A stretch of 64,000 nt of DNA from Staphylotrichum longicolle (taxonomy: Eukaryota; Ascomycota; Sordariomycetes; Sordariales; Chaetomiaceae): positions 8,246,001 through 8,310,000 of the forward strand of contig JAHCVI010000001.1 in the NCBI GenBank assembly GCA_019096155.1, written 5' to 3'. A model generated the notes under the pieces. It did not search any database. It was not told where the DNA came from and worked only from the letters and a program-made list of their open reading frames with translations. The position numbers and the translations under genes are program-made. The stretch's first letter is position 1. Every line of letters starts with the position of its first letter. Of this stretch, positions 20,565-31,983 are shown one piece after another.

Positions 20565-21884
20565 TCACCTTTCAGGCTTCGGGAGACCCAGCACGGCAAG
20601 CAAGTCCACGTCTTGCTCCTGCGTCTCATCCTCCAGCCCCATGGCCGCAATGTGCTTCCAGAACTTGCTCAGATGCCTCGTTCCAGAATCGCACAGGATC
20701 GTCACGACCCGGCTGCCCTTGGGCAGCTTGAGAGCCGTCACCACCGCGGCAACACAGTTGACCGCGCTGCTGCTGCCAATAAAGATCCCGTCGTGCTCCA
20801 CCAGCCACCTCGCCATCCGCGACGCCTGCTCGTCCGTGACCTTGACGGCATCGTCAATCAGCCCCCGCCCGGCCTCAAAGTTCTCCGTGATGCGGTTGAT
20901 CCCGATGCCCTCCACCATCGTGTCCACCTGCTGCCGCCGCCGCGTGCCCTCCCGCTCTGTCGACGAGTACATCACGCCGTGGCGGATCTTGTTGTACAGC
21001 CCGCTGCCCTGTGGGTCGGCGAGGACCACCCGCAGCGAAGTCAGGCCCGCCTCCTCCTTGAGGTACTTGGTCACGCCCGCGATAGTCCCGCCCGTCCCGG
21101 CCCCGGCCACGAACGCGTCCAGCTGCCCCTCGGTCTGCGCGTAGATCTCCGGGCCCGTGGTCTTCATGTGCGCGGTGTAGTTGGCCAGGGACTCGAACTG
21201 GTCGGCGAAGAAGCCCCGCGAGGGCGTGTCCGACGCCGCGGTGTGCTCCTTGGCGCGAGAGCGGGCGAGGTTGACAAAGTGGCCTGGGTCGGTGATGGGT
21301 GCGACGGGCACGCGCTCGACGGTGGCGCCGAGGTGGTGCAGCAGGTCCGACTTCTCGATGGCCATGTCGTCGGGCATGCATATGTGGGCCTTGTAGCCGC
21401 GGGCGCGGGCCAGAACCGCAAGGGAGATGCCCGTGCTGCCGACGGTGCCTTCGTAGATGGTGTCGCCGCGGCCCGGGGAAAGGAGGCCCTGCTCCTCGGC
21501 GACCTGGATCATGTTGAGAGCCACGCGGTCCTTGGGGCTGCCGCCCGCGCCATTGAGGTACTCGGCCTTGGCGAGGATGGTGCAGCCCGTTGCTTCAGAC
21601 AGGCTGCGGAGTTTGATGAGCGGCGTGTTGCCGATGGTGCCCTCAACACCGTCGACGATGCCATTGCCGCGGTCGTAGTTGGTCAGGGAGGACTCCTCGC
21701 GGTCTTCGAGGCTCACGGGCCCGAAGAGGATGCTGCCCCTCCTTGACCGCTTTCTCCGTCGCTCGTACCGTGACTCTAGCTCGGGATAGAGGTCCTTGAA
21801 CCCCAATGTCATAAATATCCCGGCAATGAAGGCGACCGTCAGGGCGGCCGTGCCGTAGACTCGAGGATGGTCGCTCAGAGACAT
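20565..21884 (-). CDS. mcy1: Membrane-anchored cysteine synthase-like PLP enzyme (Mcy1-like)
   Basis: A 439-residue intronless ORF from ATG 21884, preferred over an in-frame ATG upstream because it puts a membrane segment (residues about 9-29) at the N-terminus, followed by a basic patch (R-Y-E-R-R-R-K-R-S-R-R). The fold-type II PLP enzyme domain begins with G-N-T-P-L (85-89). It has the Schiff-base lysine in G-G-S-P-K-D-R (about K118), a phosphate-binding loop G-T-V-G-S-T-G (146-152), G-A-G-T-G-G-T and, near the end, G-S-S-S-A-V-N. It matches fungal 'cysteine synthase 2' proteins related to yeast Mcy1, a mitochondrial outer-membrane member whose in vivo reaction is not settled. It is divergent from the DUF185 gene. 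All PLP-binding motifs are intact. Confidence 0.87.
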   Translation of the reverse strand: MSLSDHPRVYGTAALTVAFIAGIFMTLGFKDLYPELESRYERRRKRSRRGSILFGPVSLEDREESSLTNYDRGNGIVDGVEGTIGNTPLIKLRSLSEATGCTILAKAEYLNGAGGSPKDRVALNMIQVAEEQGLLSPGRGDTIYEGTVGSTGISLAVLARARGYKAHICMPDDMAIEKSDLLHHLGATVERVPVAPITDPGHFVNLARSRAKEHTAASDTPSRGFFADQFESLANYTAHMKTTGPEIYAQTEGQLDAFVAGAGTGGTIAGVTKYLKEEAGLTSLRVVLADPQGSGLYNKIRHGVMYSSTEREGTRRRQQVDTMVEGIGINRITENFEAGRGLIDDAVKVTDEQASRMARWLVEHDGIFIGSSSAVNCVAAVVTALKLPKGSRVVTILCDSGTRHLSKFWKHIAAMGLEDETQEQDVDLLAVLGLPKPER

Positions 21885-22355
21885 TGTGGCCTCATGTTTC
21901 TTTTTCTTTTTTTTTTCTTGGCCTTGTCGTCCGAGTTCGAAACAAATGTGATCCTCAACGTGACGTTGATATGTACGTTTAATAGGAAGGAAATGGGCAC
22001 GCCGGCCGGATACGAAGGTGGAATATACCACACGTCAAGAAGCCCAACTCTACCGCGAAATTTGTGTGGTTGGAGGACGGGCAAGCTTCTCACTGGGCCT
22101 TGATGTCATACTGCGCTACTGCACTGCCGCCAAGGCCAGTTCGGCCCCTAGTCAGTCTCCCGGGGGAGGATCTCCAAGGGTTCCAGACTGTGGGCCCGAA
22201 CCCCGCAGGCCTGCAGGCATGGAGCTCGGGCCACCTGGAAAAAAGTCGACCACATTCAGCGGCTCAGGGCGGAGCTGTGATTGCTGCAGACGACAGCTTC
22301 CCGCATTCGTCGACAAGTCATCGACGTGTCCGCGAGTGAGCTCTCCGTCGGCGCC
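21885..22355. promoter_or_regulatory. Divergent promoter region
   Basis: A 471-bp gap between two divergent genes for mitochondrial-type proteins. A T-rich run lies at 21898-21920. Nothing else specific. Confidence 0.4.
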
Positions 22356-24066
22356 ATGGACTCCCCCATTGTGACGCAGCTGTTCCGGCAGCTGTTTCGA
22401 CACCATCCGGCTTGCCAATCGCGACGGAACCTGGCCACACTGGCAACGGCGCTGCGAGATGTGCGCCGACAACGGCTCCAGGCCCAGCAGCTGCGGCACC
22501 CTCAACACCCCCAACACCACCATCAACACCGCCACTATGTCACCCGCGGCCGTGGCGCTTCTGGCTCTGGCGCGGACCGGACCGAGAGCAATTGGCAACA
22601 GCGCACCGACATCTTCCAGCAAGACATGTCAGAGGAGTTCCAGAAGTACCCCATGGTGACGGCCATGGAATTGCGCGGCCGGAAAGACAGGCCACGCCGC
22701 GTCAAGATGCTCATGCGGGACTTCATAGAAGGTTCGTATGCAGATGTTGCCCTGCGTTGCGTCAATGATGACTAGGACTGGGACAATTGCTGACATGGCA
22801 TTTTGTTTGTGTCTAGACAGTCTCTACAACCCAAACTACGGCTACTTCTCCAAACAGGTCGTCATCTTCTCGCCTGGCGAACCCTTCCACTTCCCCTCCC
22901 TCTACGACGAACTTGACTTCCACGCCCTGCTATCCCGTCGCTACATCGAGTTTGAAAACTCTCTCGATGCCGTGTCCCCCAGCGATACCCGCCAGCTTTG
23001 GTATACCCCGACGGAGCTCTTCCGCCCGTATTACGGCGAGGCGATCGCGCGTTACCTCATCGCAAACTACAAACTCACCACCTATCCCTACCATGACTTG
23101 ATCATCTACGAAATGGGCGCCGGTCGCGGTACCCTCATGCTCAACATTCTCGACTACATCCGCGACGTCGACCCGGCCGTCTACAACCGCACAAAGTACA
23201 GGATCATCGAGATCAGCACGCAGCTCGCCACTCTGCAAAACTCCCAGCTTATGCAGTCCTCCGCTGCCCGGGGCCATTCAGACAAGGTGGAAATCATCAA
23301 CCAGTCCATCTTCGATTGGGCCAACCCCGTCCCTTCGCCTTGCTTCTTCCTCGCCTTTGAGGTCTTCGACAACTTTGCCCACGACGTCCTTCGGTACGAC
23401 ATGACGACCCAGAAGCCGCTGCAGGGCATGGTGCTGATCGACGACAATGGCGATTTCTACGAGTTTTACACCCCGCACCTCGACCCAGTCGCAGCCCGCT
23501 ACGTGCGGGTGCGAGACGCGGCCACGGGAGGGCGGTACAAAGTGCCCTACCCGACGACCCGCCTCGGCCGCTGGATGGCGACGCAGAAGCCGCTGGCGCC
23601 CAACCTCAGCGAGCCCGAGTACATCCCGACACGCCTGATGCAGTTCTTTGACGTGCTGGGGCGGTATTTCCCCGCCCACAGGCTCCTGACGAGCGATTTC
23701 CACTCGCTGCCGGGCGCGATCAAGGGCCTGAATGCGCCAATCGTGCAGACGCGCTTCCAGAGGCGGCCGGTCCCCGTCACTACCCCATTGGTGAGTCTCC
23801 CCTATCCCCGGCGTTCACTCATGAGTCCAACAAGTACTGACTGGCGTAAACTCCAGGTCCATCAGGGTTACTTCGACATCATGTTCCCCACCAATTTCCA
23901 GACCGCAGAGGCCACATACCAGGCCATCACGGGCAAGCTGACCCGCGTGCTCACCCACGAGGATTTCATGCAGAAGTGGGCCTACGTCGAGGACACCGAG
24001 ACGCAGAGCGGCGAGAACCCGCTGTTGACGTGGTACAAGAATGCCAGTGTGCTATTCACTGTATAA
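22356..24066 (+). CDS. DUF185/NDUFAF7-like SAM-dependent methyltransferase
   Basis: Three exons: 22356-22731, 22817-23790 and 23857-24066, giving 519 residues. The second intron (66 bp) is a multiple of three and lacks stops, so an ORF scan reads through it. The leader is rich in Arg, His and Gln with few acids, which fits mitochondrial import. The domain begins with M-R-D-F-I-E-D-S-L-Y-N-P-N-Y-G-Y-F, the typical DUF185 start. The SAM-binding motif is I-Y-E-M-G-A-G-R-G-T-L. Further conserved stretches are F-L-A-F-E-V-F-D-N and G-Y-F-D-I-M-F-P-T-N-F. Relatives (MidA, NDUFAF7) are methyltransferases acting in complex I assembly, but fungal copies include more than one branch, so the exact substrate here is unknown. 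Confidence 0.85.
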
Positions 24067-24353
24067 CAAACGTACATACACACACTCTTGTAACAATACA
24101 AGCTTGAAGCCCGCCAGATTGCAGGGCACCTTCACCCAGATAATTCTCTGAAAACGCCCCCGAAATTGCTTTGACTTTTGTCATGCTCATTCATCAGTCT
24201 ATCCCCGAGAAGCCGAGAACGCAAGTTGCTTCGATACAGCTGAAGTCTAGGATATCTCGCGTTCCCCAAACACATGACAGGCTCGATATCGCCTCCTTGC
24301 AGAAAAGCCCATTACCACAATAGATGAACCCCTTTTTAAACACAAAGAATGAC

Positions 24354-27300
24354 TCAGATGTTGAGCTCCTTCATCTTCTCAGCCAGCCATTGCTCCGCCT
24401 TGGCAACGGCCTCGTCGAGCTTCGCAGGCTCCGCACCGGCGCCCTGCCGGCTGGGCTCCTTGCCGCCCGTCTTGCCGCCAATGACCTCCGTGACCGCGGC
24501 AGTCCACTGCTCGGCGGTGATGCCCTTGGACGAGAGCGCCTGCAGACAAATATCAGTAACCATCCCTACCATCACACATGCATAATAAATATTTAGGTGA
24601 GACTTACAGTGCCGACATAGACACCATGCATGACCGCGTCGTCCTTGCTGCCCGCAAAGATGTAGACGGTCCGCTCCTTGTCCTTGGACTTGTAGTAGGT
24701 CATGACATCGGAAATGGCCTTGGCGTTGGCCGAGATGGGGAGGTGGCCGACGAAGAACCTGGAGTCCTTGTTCGCCTCGGCCTTGAAGTGGTCCTGGACG
24801 GTGTCGAGCGCCGTCTTGCTCTCGGCCTTCTGGCGCTTCTTCTGCTCGTCGACCACCACCTTCTGGATCTTGGCGAACCGCTGCCGCAGCTCCTCCTTGG
24901 TCAGCGCTGAGATGGTGAGCGCGTCGAGCTCGACCGCGGCGGCCTTGATGTCGGCGGCCTTGCGCGGCCCGAACTCGAGGGCCTCGATGTGGTCGAGCTT
25001 CTCGCTGAAGACCTTGGCGTCGCGCTGGGCCTGGTGTGCACCGTCACCCGTGTAGGCGACGATACGGCGGATGCCCTTGGCAATGCCGCTCTCCTCAACA
25101 ACGACCAGATCCTTGATGAGGCCGGTGGCTTCGACGTGGGTGCCGCCGCAGAACTCGACGCTGACCTTGCGCCACTCGGGGTTCTTGGGGTTCGCGAGGA
25201 GGTCATCCACGGGCACGCCAATTGAGACGACACGCACGGGGTTGGGGTAGGTCTCGCCGAAGACGGCACGGACGCCCTCGATCTCGCGCGCCAGATCCAG
25301 GTCAACATCCTTGGCGTAGGTCTTCAGATCCCGGCGAATGTCCTCGTTAGACATCTCCTCAATCTTCTTGATCTCGTCGAGGGTGACTTGGCTCTTGTGG
25401 CTGAAGTCGAAGCGCAGCTTGTCTTGGTCGACCAGCGAACCCTTTTGGTGGATATCCTCACCAAGCACCTCCCTCAAAGCATGGTTGAGGACGTGGGTGC
25501 CGGTGTGGTTGTTGCGGATAGGCTGGCGCCGCAGCTCGTCGTACTCGCAAATCACCTCATCTCCAGCGGTGAGTTCGCCATACTCCAGGTAGCCATTGTG
25601 CACAATGTAACCGCCATACTCCTGGACGTCAAGAACCTTGAACTCGGCGACGCCGTCGATGATGATCCTGCCGGTATCCGCGACTTGACCACCCGACTCG
25701 GCATAGAAGTTGGTCTTGTCGAGCAACACGCCAAGGGGGGTCTTGGGCGGGAGCTCCTTGCTGGTCTTGCGGAACTCGCTGCCGGTGAAGACCAGCTCCA
25801 CCTTGCCCTTGGTGTCACCCCTCACGTACTTGGCATCAGAATCAGGCCGCGCCAGCTTGACGGTGTTCTCCAGCTCGGCGATTTGGTGTACGTTGAGCTT
25901 GGGGAATGTCTGGACCGCCTCCTTGACAGCCTTGCTCGCCTCCCTCGCCTTTTCCCGGGCAACCTCAACCTCGGCCTCGTCAATGGTGAGACCGCGCTCC
26001 TCAGCCATCAGCTTCGTGAGATCCTCGGGGAACCCAAAAGTGTCGTACAACCGCCACACATCGGCACCCGAGAGCTTGTTGTTACCGGACTTGACAGCAA
26101 GCGCAGCATACTTCTCAAACTGCTTCTCACCACGGTCGAGCGTGACGGCAAAGGCCACCTCCTCCTCGTCCAGAATCTCCTTGATGTCCTCCTGCTTCTT
26201 CTTGAGCTCAGGGAATTGCTCACCCATTTGCTCAACCAGCGCCGGCAGGATGCTCGAGAAGAAAGAGCCAATCTCGGCCTGGAAGTACTTGCGGGCATAA
26301 CGCACACCTCTCCGCAGAACACGCCTGACAACGTAGCCCCGTCCAATGTTGTTGGGAGCAGCGCCGTCGGCAATGGCAAACGAAAGCAGGCGAATGTGGT
26401 CGGCAGCGACACGATACGCGGTATCGATGCCGTCAACATCGTCCTTTCCGTACTTGTCGGTATACGGCCGGGCGCCGGTGACCTCCTGTATCCTCGCAAA
26501 CAGCGGGGTGAAGATGTCGGTAGCGTAGTTGGACGTCTTGTCCTGGAGGGCAGAGACCAGGCGCTCAAAGCCCATGCCCGTGTCGATGTGCTTCGCAGGC
26601 AGGGGCTTCAGAGACTTGTCCTGCTGGCGATCGAACTGCATGAAGACGTTGTTCCAGACCTCAACAACCAACGGGTCGTCCTGGTTCACGAGATGGGCAG
26701 CATTCCGCCCTCCGACCTTGTCGTAGTGAACCTCGCTGCAGGGGCCGCACGGCCCTTGGTCACCCATCTCCCAGAAGTTGTCCTTCATGTCGCCAGGCAG
26801 AATATGGTCCTCGGGGACACCGACGTCGAGCCAGAGCTGCTTGGCCTCGAGATCCGGCTCGAGGCCCATCGCGGGGTTGCCCTCAAAGTATGTGACGTAG
26901 AGACGGTTGGGGTCCAGGCCGTAGACCTTGGTCAGGAGCTCCCAAGACCACTCAATGGCCTCCTTCTTGAAGTAGTCGCCGAAGGACCAATTCCCCAGCA
27001 TTTCGAAAAATGTCTGTCGTGTGTTAGCCAATGAGGCTGTCGAAGCTGTCGTGGGTAGCGGCACTCACATGGTGGTAGCTGTCCTTGCCGACATCGTCGA
27101 GGTCCTGTTGGGCAGAGTTAGCACGTTGAGACACGAAAGGGGCGGTTAGTCCAAGCATACATTGTGTTTGCCACCAGCACGAATGCACTGTTGAAGATGG
27201 TCAGCCCAAAGCCTCCAAAGTCAGCCAAAATCCCAAGTTCACCTTCTGTGTGTCCACCGCACGCTTCAACTGGGCCATAGGCTCAGTCTTGCCAATTGTG

Positions 27301-27639
27301 CCGAGGAAAATGGGCTTGAACTGGTTCATGCCCGCATTCGTGAAGAGGAGGGTGGGGTCATTGTGAGGGACGACCGACGACGAGGGCACTGCGGGGCAGT
27401 CGAGGTCAGCGAGGTCGAGAGGAACTCAAGGCAATGCAATGCGCAGCATGATGGCCTTGCAGACAATGATGCTGAAGAATCTGTTTCCTTCTGCACGAGT
27501 TGCCTTGGGCGCCCACAGAGACGCGCAGCGCGGGGTGTCCAAGGGGCGGCGGCGTCTTACCGATCGAATGGCCCCTCTCTGCAAAAAAGTCCAGGAACGT
27601 CTTGCGGACGAGGGGCCCGGTCCACTTGACTTCGGCCAT
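24354..27639 (-). CDS. ala1: Alanyl-tRNA synthetase, probably serving cytosol and mitochondria
   Basis: Six exons: 27639-27561, 27388-27243, 27187-27161 (27 bp), 27104-27069 (36 bp), 27013-24608 and 24539-24354, giving 959 residues, the normal eukaryotic length. Five introns crowd the 5' and 3' edges. Class II core: T-N-A-G-M-N-Q-F-K-P-I-F-L-G, C-I-R-A-G-G-K-H-N (the 27-bp exon), D-L-D-D-V-G-K-D (the 36-bp exon) and F-F-E-M-L-G-N-W-S-F-G-D-Y-F. Editing domain: H-T-G-T-H-V-L-N-H-A-L and the zinc/cysteine motif C-G-G-T-H-V. The C-Ala domain ends at 24354. The frame stays open 106 codons upstream of this ATG to another ATG at 27957, and that extension looks like a mitochondrial presequence. One gene may thus make two isoforms, as yeast ALA1 does. 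Confidence 0.95.
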
Positions 27640-27957
27640 GGTCGGCAACGTGGAGGATCGAGAGTAAAACCGATAACCGTTTCTGAAAGTCGACACGATC
27701 CGTAGGCGCGACAGGCTGATCAACGCGGGGAAATGGGGCAAGGCGTGGGAGTTGGAGGTTGAAAACGCGGCGGCTGCTCGAAAGTTCTCGAGTCCAAGGG
27801 ACTGCGGGGCGGGGCGGGTTTTGTGGTGGAAGCTTCGCGACCCATGACTCAAAGGCTCAAAAGCCGGCCGATAGCAGCCGGTGCCACGCGAGCTTCTAGA
27901 CCGTCGCAACCACAGCGTCTTGTCCATGCGCACCGCCGCCTGAGCTCCAAACATCAT
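27640..27957 (-). other. Candidate N-terminal mitochondrial extension of alanyl-tRNA synthetase
   Basis: In frame with the AlaRS start and free of stops, this 106-codon segment begins with ATG 27957. It is rich in Arg, Ser and Ala with very few acidic residues, and ends in a strongly presequence-like stretch (F-R-N-G-Y-R-F-Y-S-R-S-S-T-L-P-T) just before M-A-E-V-K-W. Initiation could be at 27957 or at a later or non-AUG codon. Leaky scanning to 27639 would give the cytosolic form. Confidence 0.6.
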
Positions 27958-28197
27958 TCCTCCTTCCGACCGCCTCGCGCGATATCGGCCCCTTCTTTAT
28001 CTCAACCCAATCTTCAATCTCGGCGTGATTGGATACCGTCCATAGCATTTCCAGCCCTCTGCAGCTGGCTGCGCGGCAGAGGGGTCAATTGGCGAAAACG
28101 AGCGAACGATAAGGCAGTGGTCAGGAGTGGCGAGGAGGAGGGAAAAACACGAACGACTGCTGGCGCACACTCCAGCTGCGACACCCCTGCACCGACG
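27958..28197. promoter_or_regulatory. Short divergent promoter, alanyl-tRNA synthetase and conserved fungal gene
   Basis: If the long AlaRS form is made, only 240 bp separate its start from the divergent gene at 28198, so this would be a compact bidirectional promoter or overlapping 5' leaders. No specific binding site is claimed. Confidence 0.4.
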
Positions 28198-29051
28198 ATG
28201 GAGGGACTCGGCATTGACCACCACTTACACCACCAGCACCAATACCAACACCATGGGCATTTCGCGCCGCAACAATTACCGTCACACCCCCCGCGCAAGC
28301 GCAAGGCCGAAGACGTCCCCGAAAACAATGAAAGACTCTCCAAACGTTTGAGTTTGCTGAATCTCGGTAAGCAGGTCCATCCAATGGCGGATCCCACCCA
28401 ACCCGAATCCACCTGCCCACTAACACCTCCCGACCAGAACAATCCGGCCAGAAGCTTTACGTCCCCGTCGAGAACCCAAGCCCCCAGCTCTCCGATGCCA
28501 TCCCCAAAAACAACCACCACAAGCACAAACACCATGACCCCGACCCGTCCCAAATGGAGCTAGACGACTCCAAGTACAAAGTCTACATCTACAACCTCGA
28601 CGACGAGCTCTCCTCCTCGGACAACGACGAGACCGACCCCGAAACCGACAGCGGCGGCAAGCTCATCTTCCTCCCGGACATCGAGAAGCACCTCCGCAAC
28701 AACCGCCGCATCCCGGCGCACGTGCTCGCCGGCCCCCACCCGCCCGACCCGGCGGCCGCGTGGGCCGCGGGCAAGGAGCTGGTGCTGTACCGCGAGCCGA
28801 GCTCCCTCTCGGTGCCCGAGGAGCAGGACAGCGTGCGCAAGGCGATCCTCGAGGCGCGGGCGCGGGCGCGGGAGAAGCAGAGGGTTGAGCGGGAACAGGC
28901 TGCTGCTGCCGTTGCTGCTGCGCCGCCTGCGGCGATGGTGCCGGTCCCGGTGATGACATCATCGGTCTCGGTGGCGGATGTGCCGATGGATGCTGACCCG
29001 TTGTTGCCGAGCTCCGGGGAGGAGGATCCGGATGCAATGGAGATTGACTAG
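28198..29051 (+). CDS. Conserved fungal protein of unknown function
   Basis: Exons 28198-28366 and 28438-29051 join across a 71-bp intron (donor CTCG|GTAAGC, acceptor ACCAG|AAC) into 260 residues. The N-terminus is His/Gln-rich followed by a basic P-R-K-R-K-A-E-D patch, a possible nuclear signal. The ordered part has K-Y-K-V-Y-I-Y-N-L-D-D-E-L, a Ser/Asp-rich run, F-L-P-D-I-E-K-H-L-R and then L-V-L-Y-R-E-P-S-S-L-S-V-P-E-E-Q-D-S-V-R-K-A-I-L. These blocks look strongly constrained and resemble proteins found across Pezizomycotina, but I know no function. The tail is a charged coiled coil and an acidic end (G-E-E-D-P-D-A-M-E-I-D). Confidence 0.8.
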
Positions 29052-29453
29052 GCGCAGGACAGTGCGGAAGAGATTATGACTGGGATGACTTGGGGTTTGA
29101 TGCTCATCCACGCATCCACGCGCTCACGCGAACGATATGGCGCGCGGTCTGTGGTGGGCTGCTTTTCAGCGAGGCGTTCAGGGGCACAATTGGAACCCAG
29201 CAGTTTTGCTGGTGCAGTGATATTGGGAGTGATTAAAGGAGGTTGGTACTGCTATTTTTCCTAGGACAGACCCAAGACGTTCTAGGTCGTTTGTGTTACA
29301 AGTATATATGCAAGTAATCATGCGTGCATTCCTCCGTCCCAACTCCAATGCCGTTTCCTGCAACCCAATTACCAACGCCAAAGTAACAATTAATCCCGTA
29401 TTACAACTGAAGAGAACCACGGGCCAATGGCTCTTCACTTCAAACACATTCCT
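29052..29453. other. Intergenic, convergent 3' ends
   Basis: A 402-bp gap between two convergent genes. AT-richer than its surroundings (29230-29420). No supported gene. Confidence 0.45.
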
Positions 29454-30185
29454 TCAGTCCCTGAATGGGTTGGTGTTCCCAGTGCCCTGAGGCCGAACTG
29501 CGCTCGGTGGCGGTCCGGGCGGAGGTGCGTATGTGTCCCGGAGTCGACTGGAAGACGGCGGAGGCGACCCAGGTGGCGGCCCATACTCGACGCCCTCCTC
29601 GTTCTGCTCCTGGCTGGGCCCGGAACTCGGTTGCTGTTGGTTCGAGTTGATCTTCGTGGCGCCGGAAGGAGGCTCGTACATGGGCGGGCGGGGCGCATTG
29701 GGATCGTATACAGGTGGGGGCACGGCGTGCATGTCGTAGTATTGGGCGTCAGGGTGGTAGGGGTAGACGTTGGCGGGCTGGGGAGGCCGGTACCGCGGGT
29801 CGACTCGGGCGAGGACTGAGCGGGACACGAGGAACTGGGACAAGACGTTAGCATCTGGTGATCGTGAAGAAACTCCGGGCAGGACATACTCGGTGATATC
29901 CTAGGGGCGGGAGGCCCTTCTGTATCCTTCTCTGAGCGTGCACATATCCGATCAGGAGGTAGAGGCCGACTATCACTATTAAGCCGAGGAAGAGCGACCA
30001 TTTGACGATGGCGCCTGTCTGCAGTGAGGTGTGAGCTACCGCATCTTGGACAAGCAGCAATGGACAGCACCCACCCTTGAGCTCCAGAATGGCACATCGC
30101 AGCTGTTTTCGTCGATGTAACCGTCTTCAGTGAACGTGCAATTCTCGAGCCGGCGAGAAAAGAGGAGTGCTGCCGTGGGCGCCAT
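29454..30185 (-). CDS. RCR-type single-pass membrane protein (Congo-red-resistance family)
   Basis: Exons 30185-30075, 30018-29890 and 29834-29454 (introns 56 and 54 bp) give 206 residues. A short lumenal N-terminus carrying two cysteines (E-N-C-T and N-S-C-D) precedes one membrane helix (K-W-S-L-F-L-G-L-I-V-I-V-G-L-Y-L-L-I-G-Y) and the juxtamembrane stretch H-A-Q-R-R-I-Q-K-G-L-P-P-L-G-Y-H-R. The cytosolic tail is Pro/Tyr-rich with P-P-x-Y motifs (P-P-V-Y, P-P-M-Y) that bind Rsp5-type ubiquitin ligases. This is the layout of yeast Rcr1/Rcr2, which influence chitin deposition and endosomal sorting of plasma-membrane transporters. Start chosen because exon 1 has no upstream in-frame homology. 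Confidence 0.82.
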
Positions 30186-31983
30186 GTCGGGATGTGGCAC
30201 GACCGGTAGCTCCGGGCAGTCCGGACGGGATGGATGGAGAGGGTGTTAGTCGGATGATGAAGTCGCGCGGACCCAGGGAGGGAAATGAAGCGCAAAAGAC
30301 ACAGTCTGATGCGGAGGCGCCAAGACGGTCGGATGTGTTGTTGCTGGTGAAGAAACGAAGAAGATTTACGGCATGAGAAAAGAAAGAAGATAGAGGTGCC
30401 AAGACCGGAAACAGGGTGAGGTGAGCTCACATCTTGTTATTCGGTCGCGGAGGGCAGCCACGCCGATCATGAAAGAGAGGGGCGGCGCCTGCATCGATCG
30501 CCCTGAGAGTTCGAGGCCTCGGATGTCGCGGGTCATCCCTGTCCTTGAGCTCAGCCACTCGGTATTGAGACGGTAGTGGCGCTGGGGCAGCAAGGGGGCA
30601 GCAAGGGGGCAGGCAAAGGCGAGGTTTCATGACAGCTCCCGACCCCTTGACCGTTTCAGTTGCCAAGCGGCTTCAGGAGAAGGGCACGCACACCAGACAT
30701 CGCTGGCAAGTGGACTTCGTGTGCCACAGACTGCGTAATCCCGTCAACGGCCGTCGGAATTCCGCCAAGAATTGATGCAAAAGTGAACGCAAGAGTGGAG
30801 TTGGAGGCGCTGGTCATCATCTGTGCCTGACTATCTCCAAGGATAGCGATCAACACAGAGGCACGAATCCATGTGCTTCGTCTGAAGTGCAACATTGAGT
30901 TGCGAGGCCATGCCAGTTCTCCAGCCCTGTCCTTTGCTTTACTTGCCGTAATTTCCGTCAAGCAGCGATTCTACCGTCATACGGATACGTCATGGGTAGA
31001 GCTGGAGATAACTCGTTGGTGCGTGAATGTGGGGGAGTAGGGGGACAAGTCAGGTCGATGTGCCACTGCCGTATCTCCTTTCTGACAAGACAAACACGTT
31101 CACCAAAATCGGCCAATGCAATCGCGACAGAATCATTTTTAGTCAGAAAACCAAGCTATCAATGAAAGAAGACAGATTGTACCTTCTTTCTTTTTAGTTT
31201 TCTGCAAATAATAAGAAACGAGAGCATGCAGCGGTATCTGAATAGATTGATAGATGGGTGATTTGAGAACCTTTGGGAGCACGGCTGTTGAGTGGTGAAA
31301 CTCCACATTCAAAGATAATTTAAAGTGGCATTGGAGCGGATGGTTCTGCGACTCCAATCTCAAAGAGTGCTACAATAATGATGAAAGTTACTAAGTAAGG
31401 CCCATGTTTGTCGAGACATTCAATGCAAGACGCATTCATATCTCAACATCCTGAGAATGAATGGCAAAGCTGTTGGTTTCTTGACCTTTGCCAGAGAGAG
31501 TGACCTTGCTTGGTCAATAATCCAGGCCTCTAATCCCAGAAAAGAATAGCGCCTCGGTAATCGGCCGATGCGGCATGCACGGGCCGTCCGGTGCAGCCGA
31601 TCCAAACCGGACCGCGAAGCGTTGGGAACAGCGAGCGGCAGGGTTCTCCACCACTTGCATGAAATTTCGCCAGGAGCTCGCGGCAGTCCACATCGGCAAG
31701 GTGACATAATAGCGCAGCAGCGAGGGATTGATGCCCTCAATTGCGGCAACACTCGGCGCCCATTGAGGTCCAGGAAACACCAGCCTCGACCTTCGGACTC
31801 AACGGCGGACCCAATGTCCTGGACCGCCCAGTTTCCGCTCGAACCCCTATCGCGACTGCGACCGCCGAACACGTCCGTGATGCTCTGGGAGAAGAAGCTG
31901 CTCACTTAACGCCTCCAATTTCTTGCGGGCCTGGCAACGTCGCGCGACTTGAAAGCCTTTCTCCCCACTCGGTCGCGAACGAA
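30186..31983. promoter_or_regulatory. Long divergent intergenic region
   Basis: A 1.8-kb gap between the divergent RCR-type and PTC7-like genes. 31120-31400 is distinctly AT-rich for this window. A tandem repeat of AGCAAGGGGGC lies at about 30587-30612. Open frames at 30656-30961 and 31420-31905 (minus) show no protein signature. Confidence 0.4.

Noticed and set aside
20406..21746. 446-codon open frame on the plus strand
   Set aside because: Antisense shadow of the cysteine-synthase-like gene.
25388..27034. 548-codon open frame on the plus strand
   Set aside because: It is antisense to the alanyl-tRNA synthetase, rich in Leu/Val/Gly from reversed GC-rich codons, with no motif of its own.
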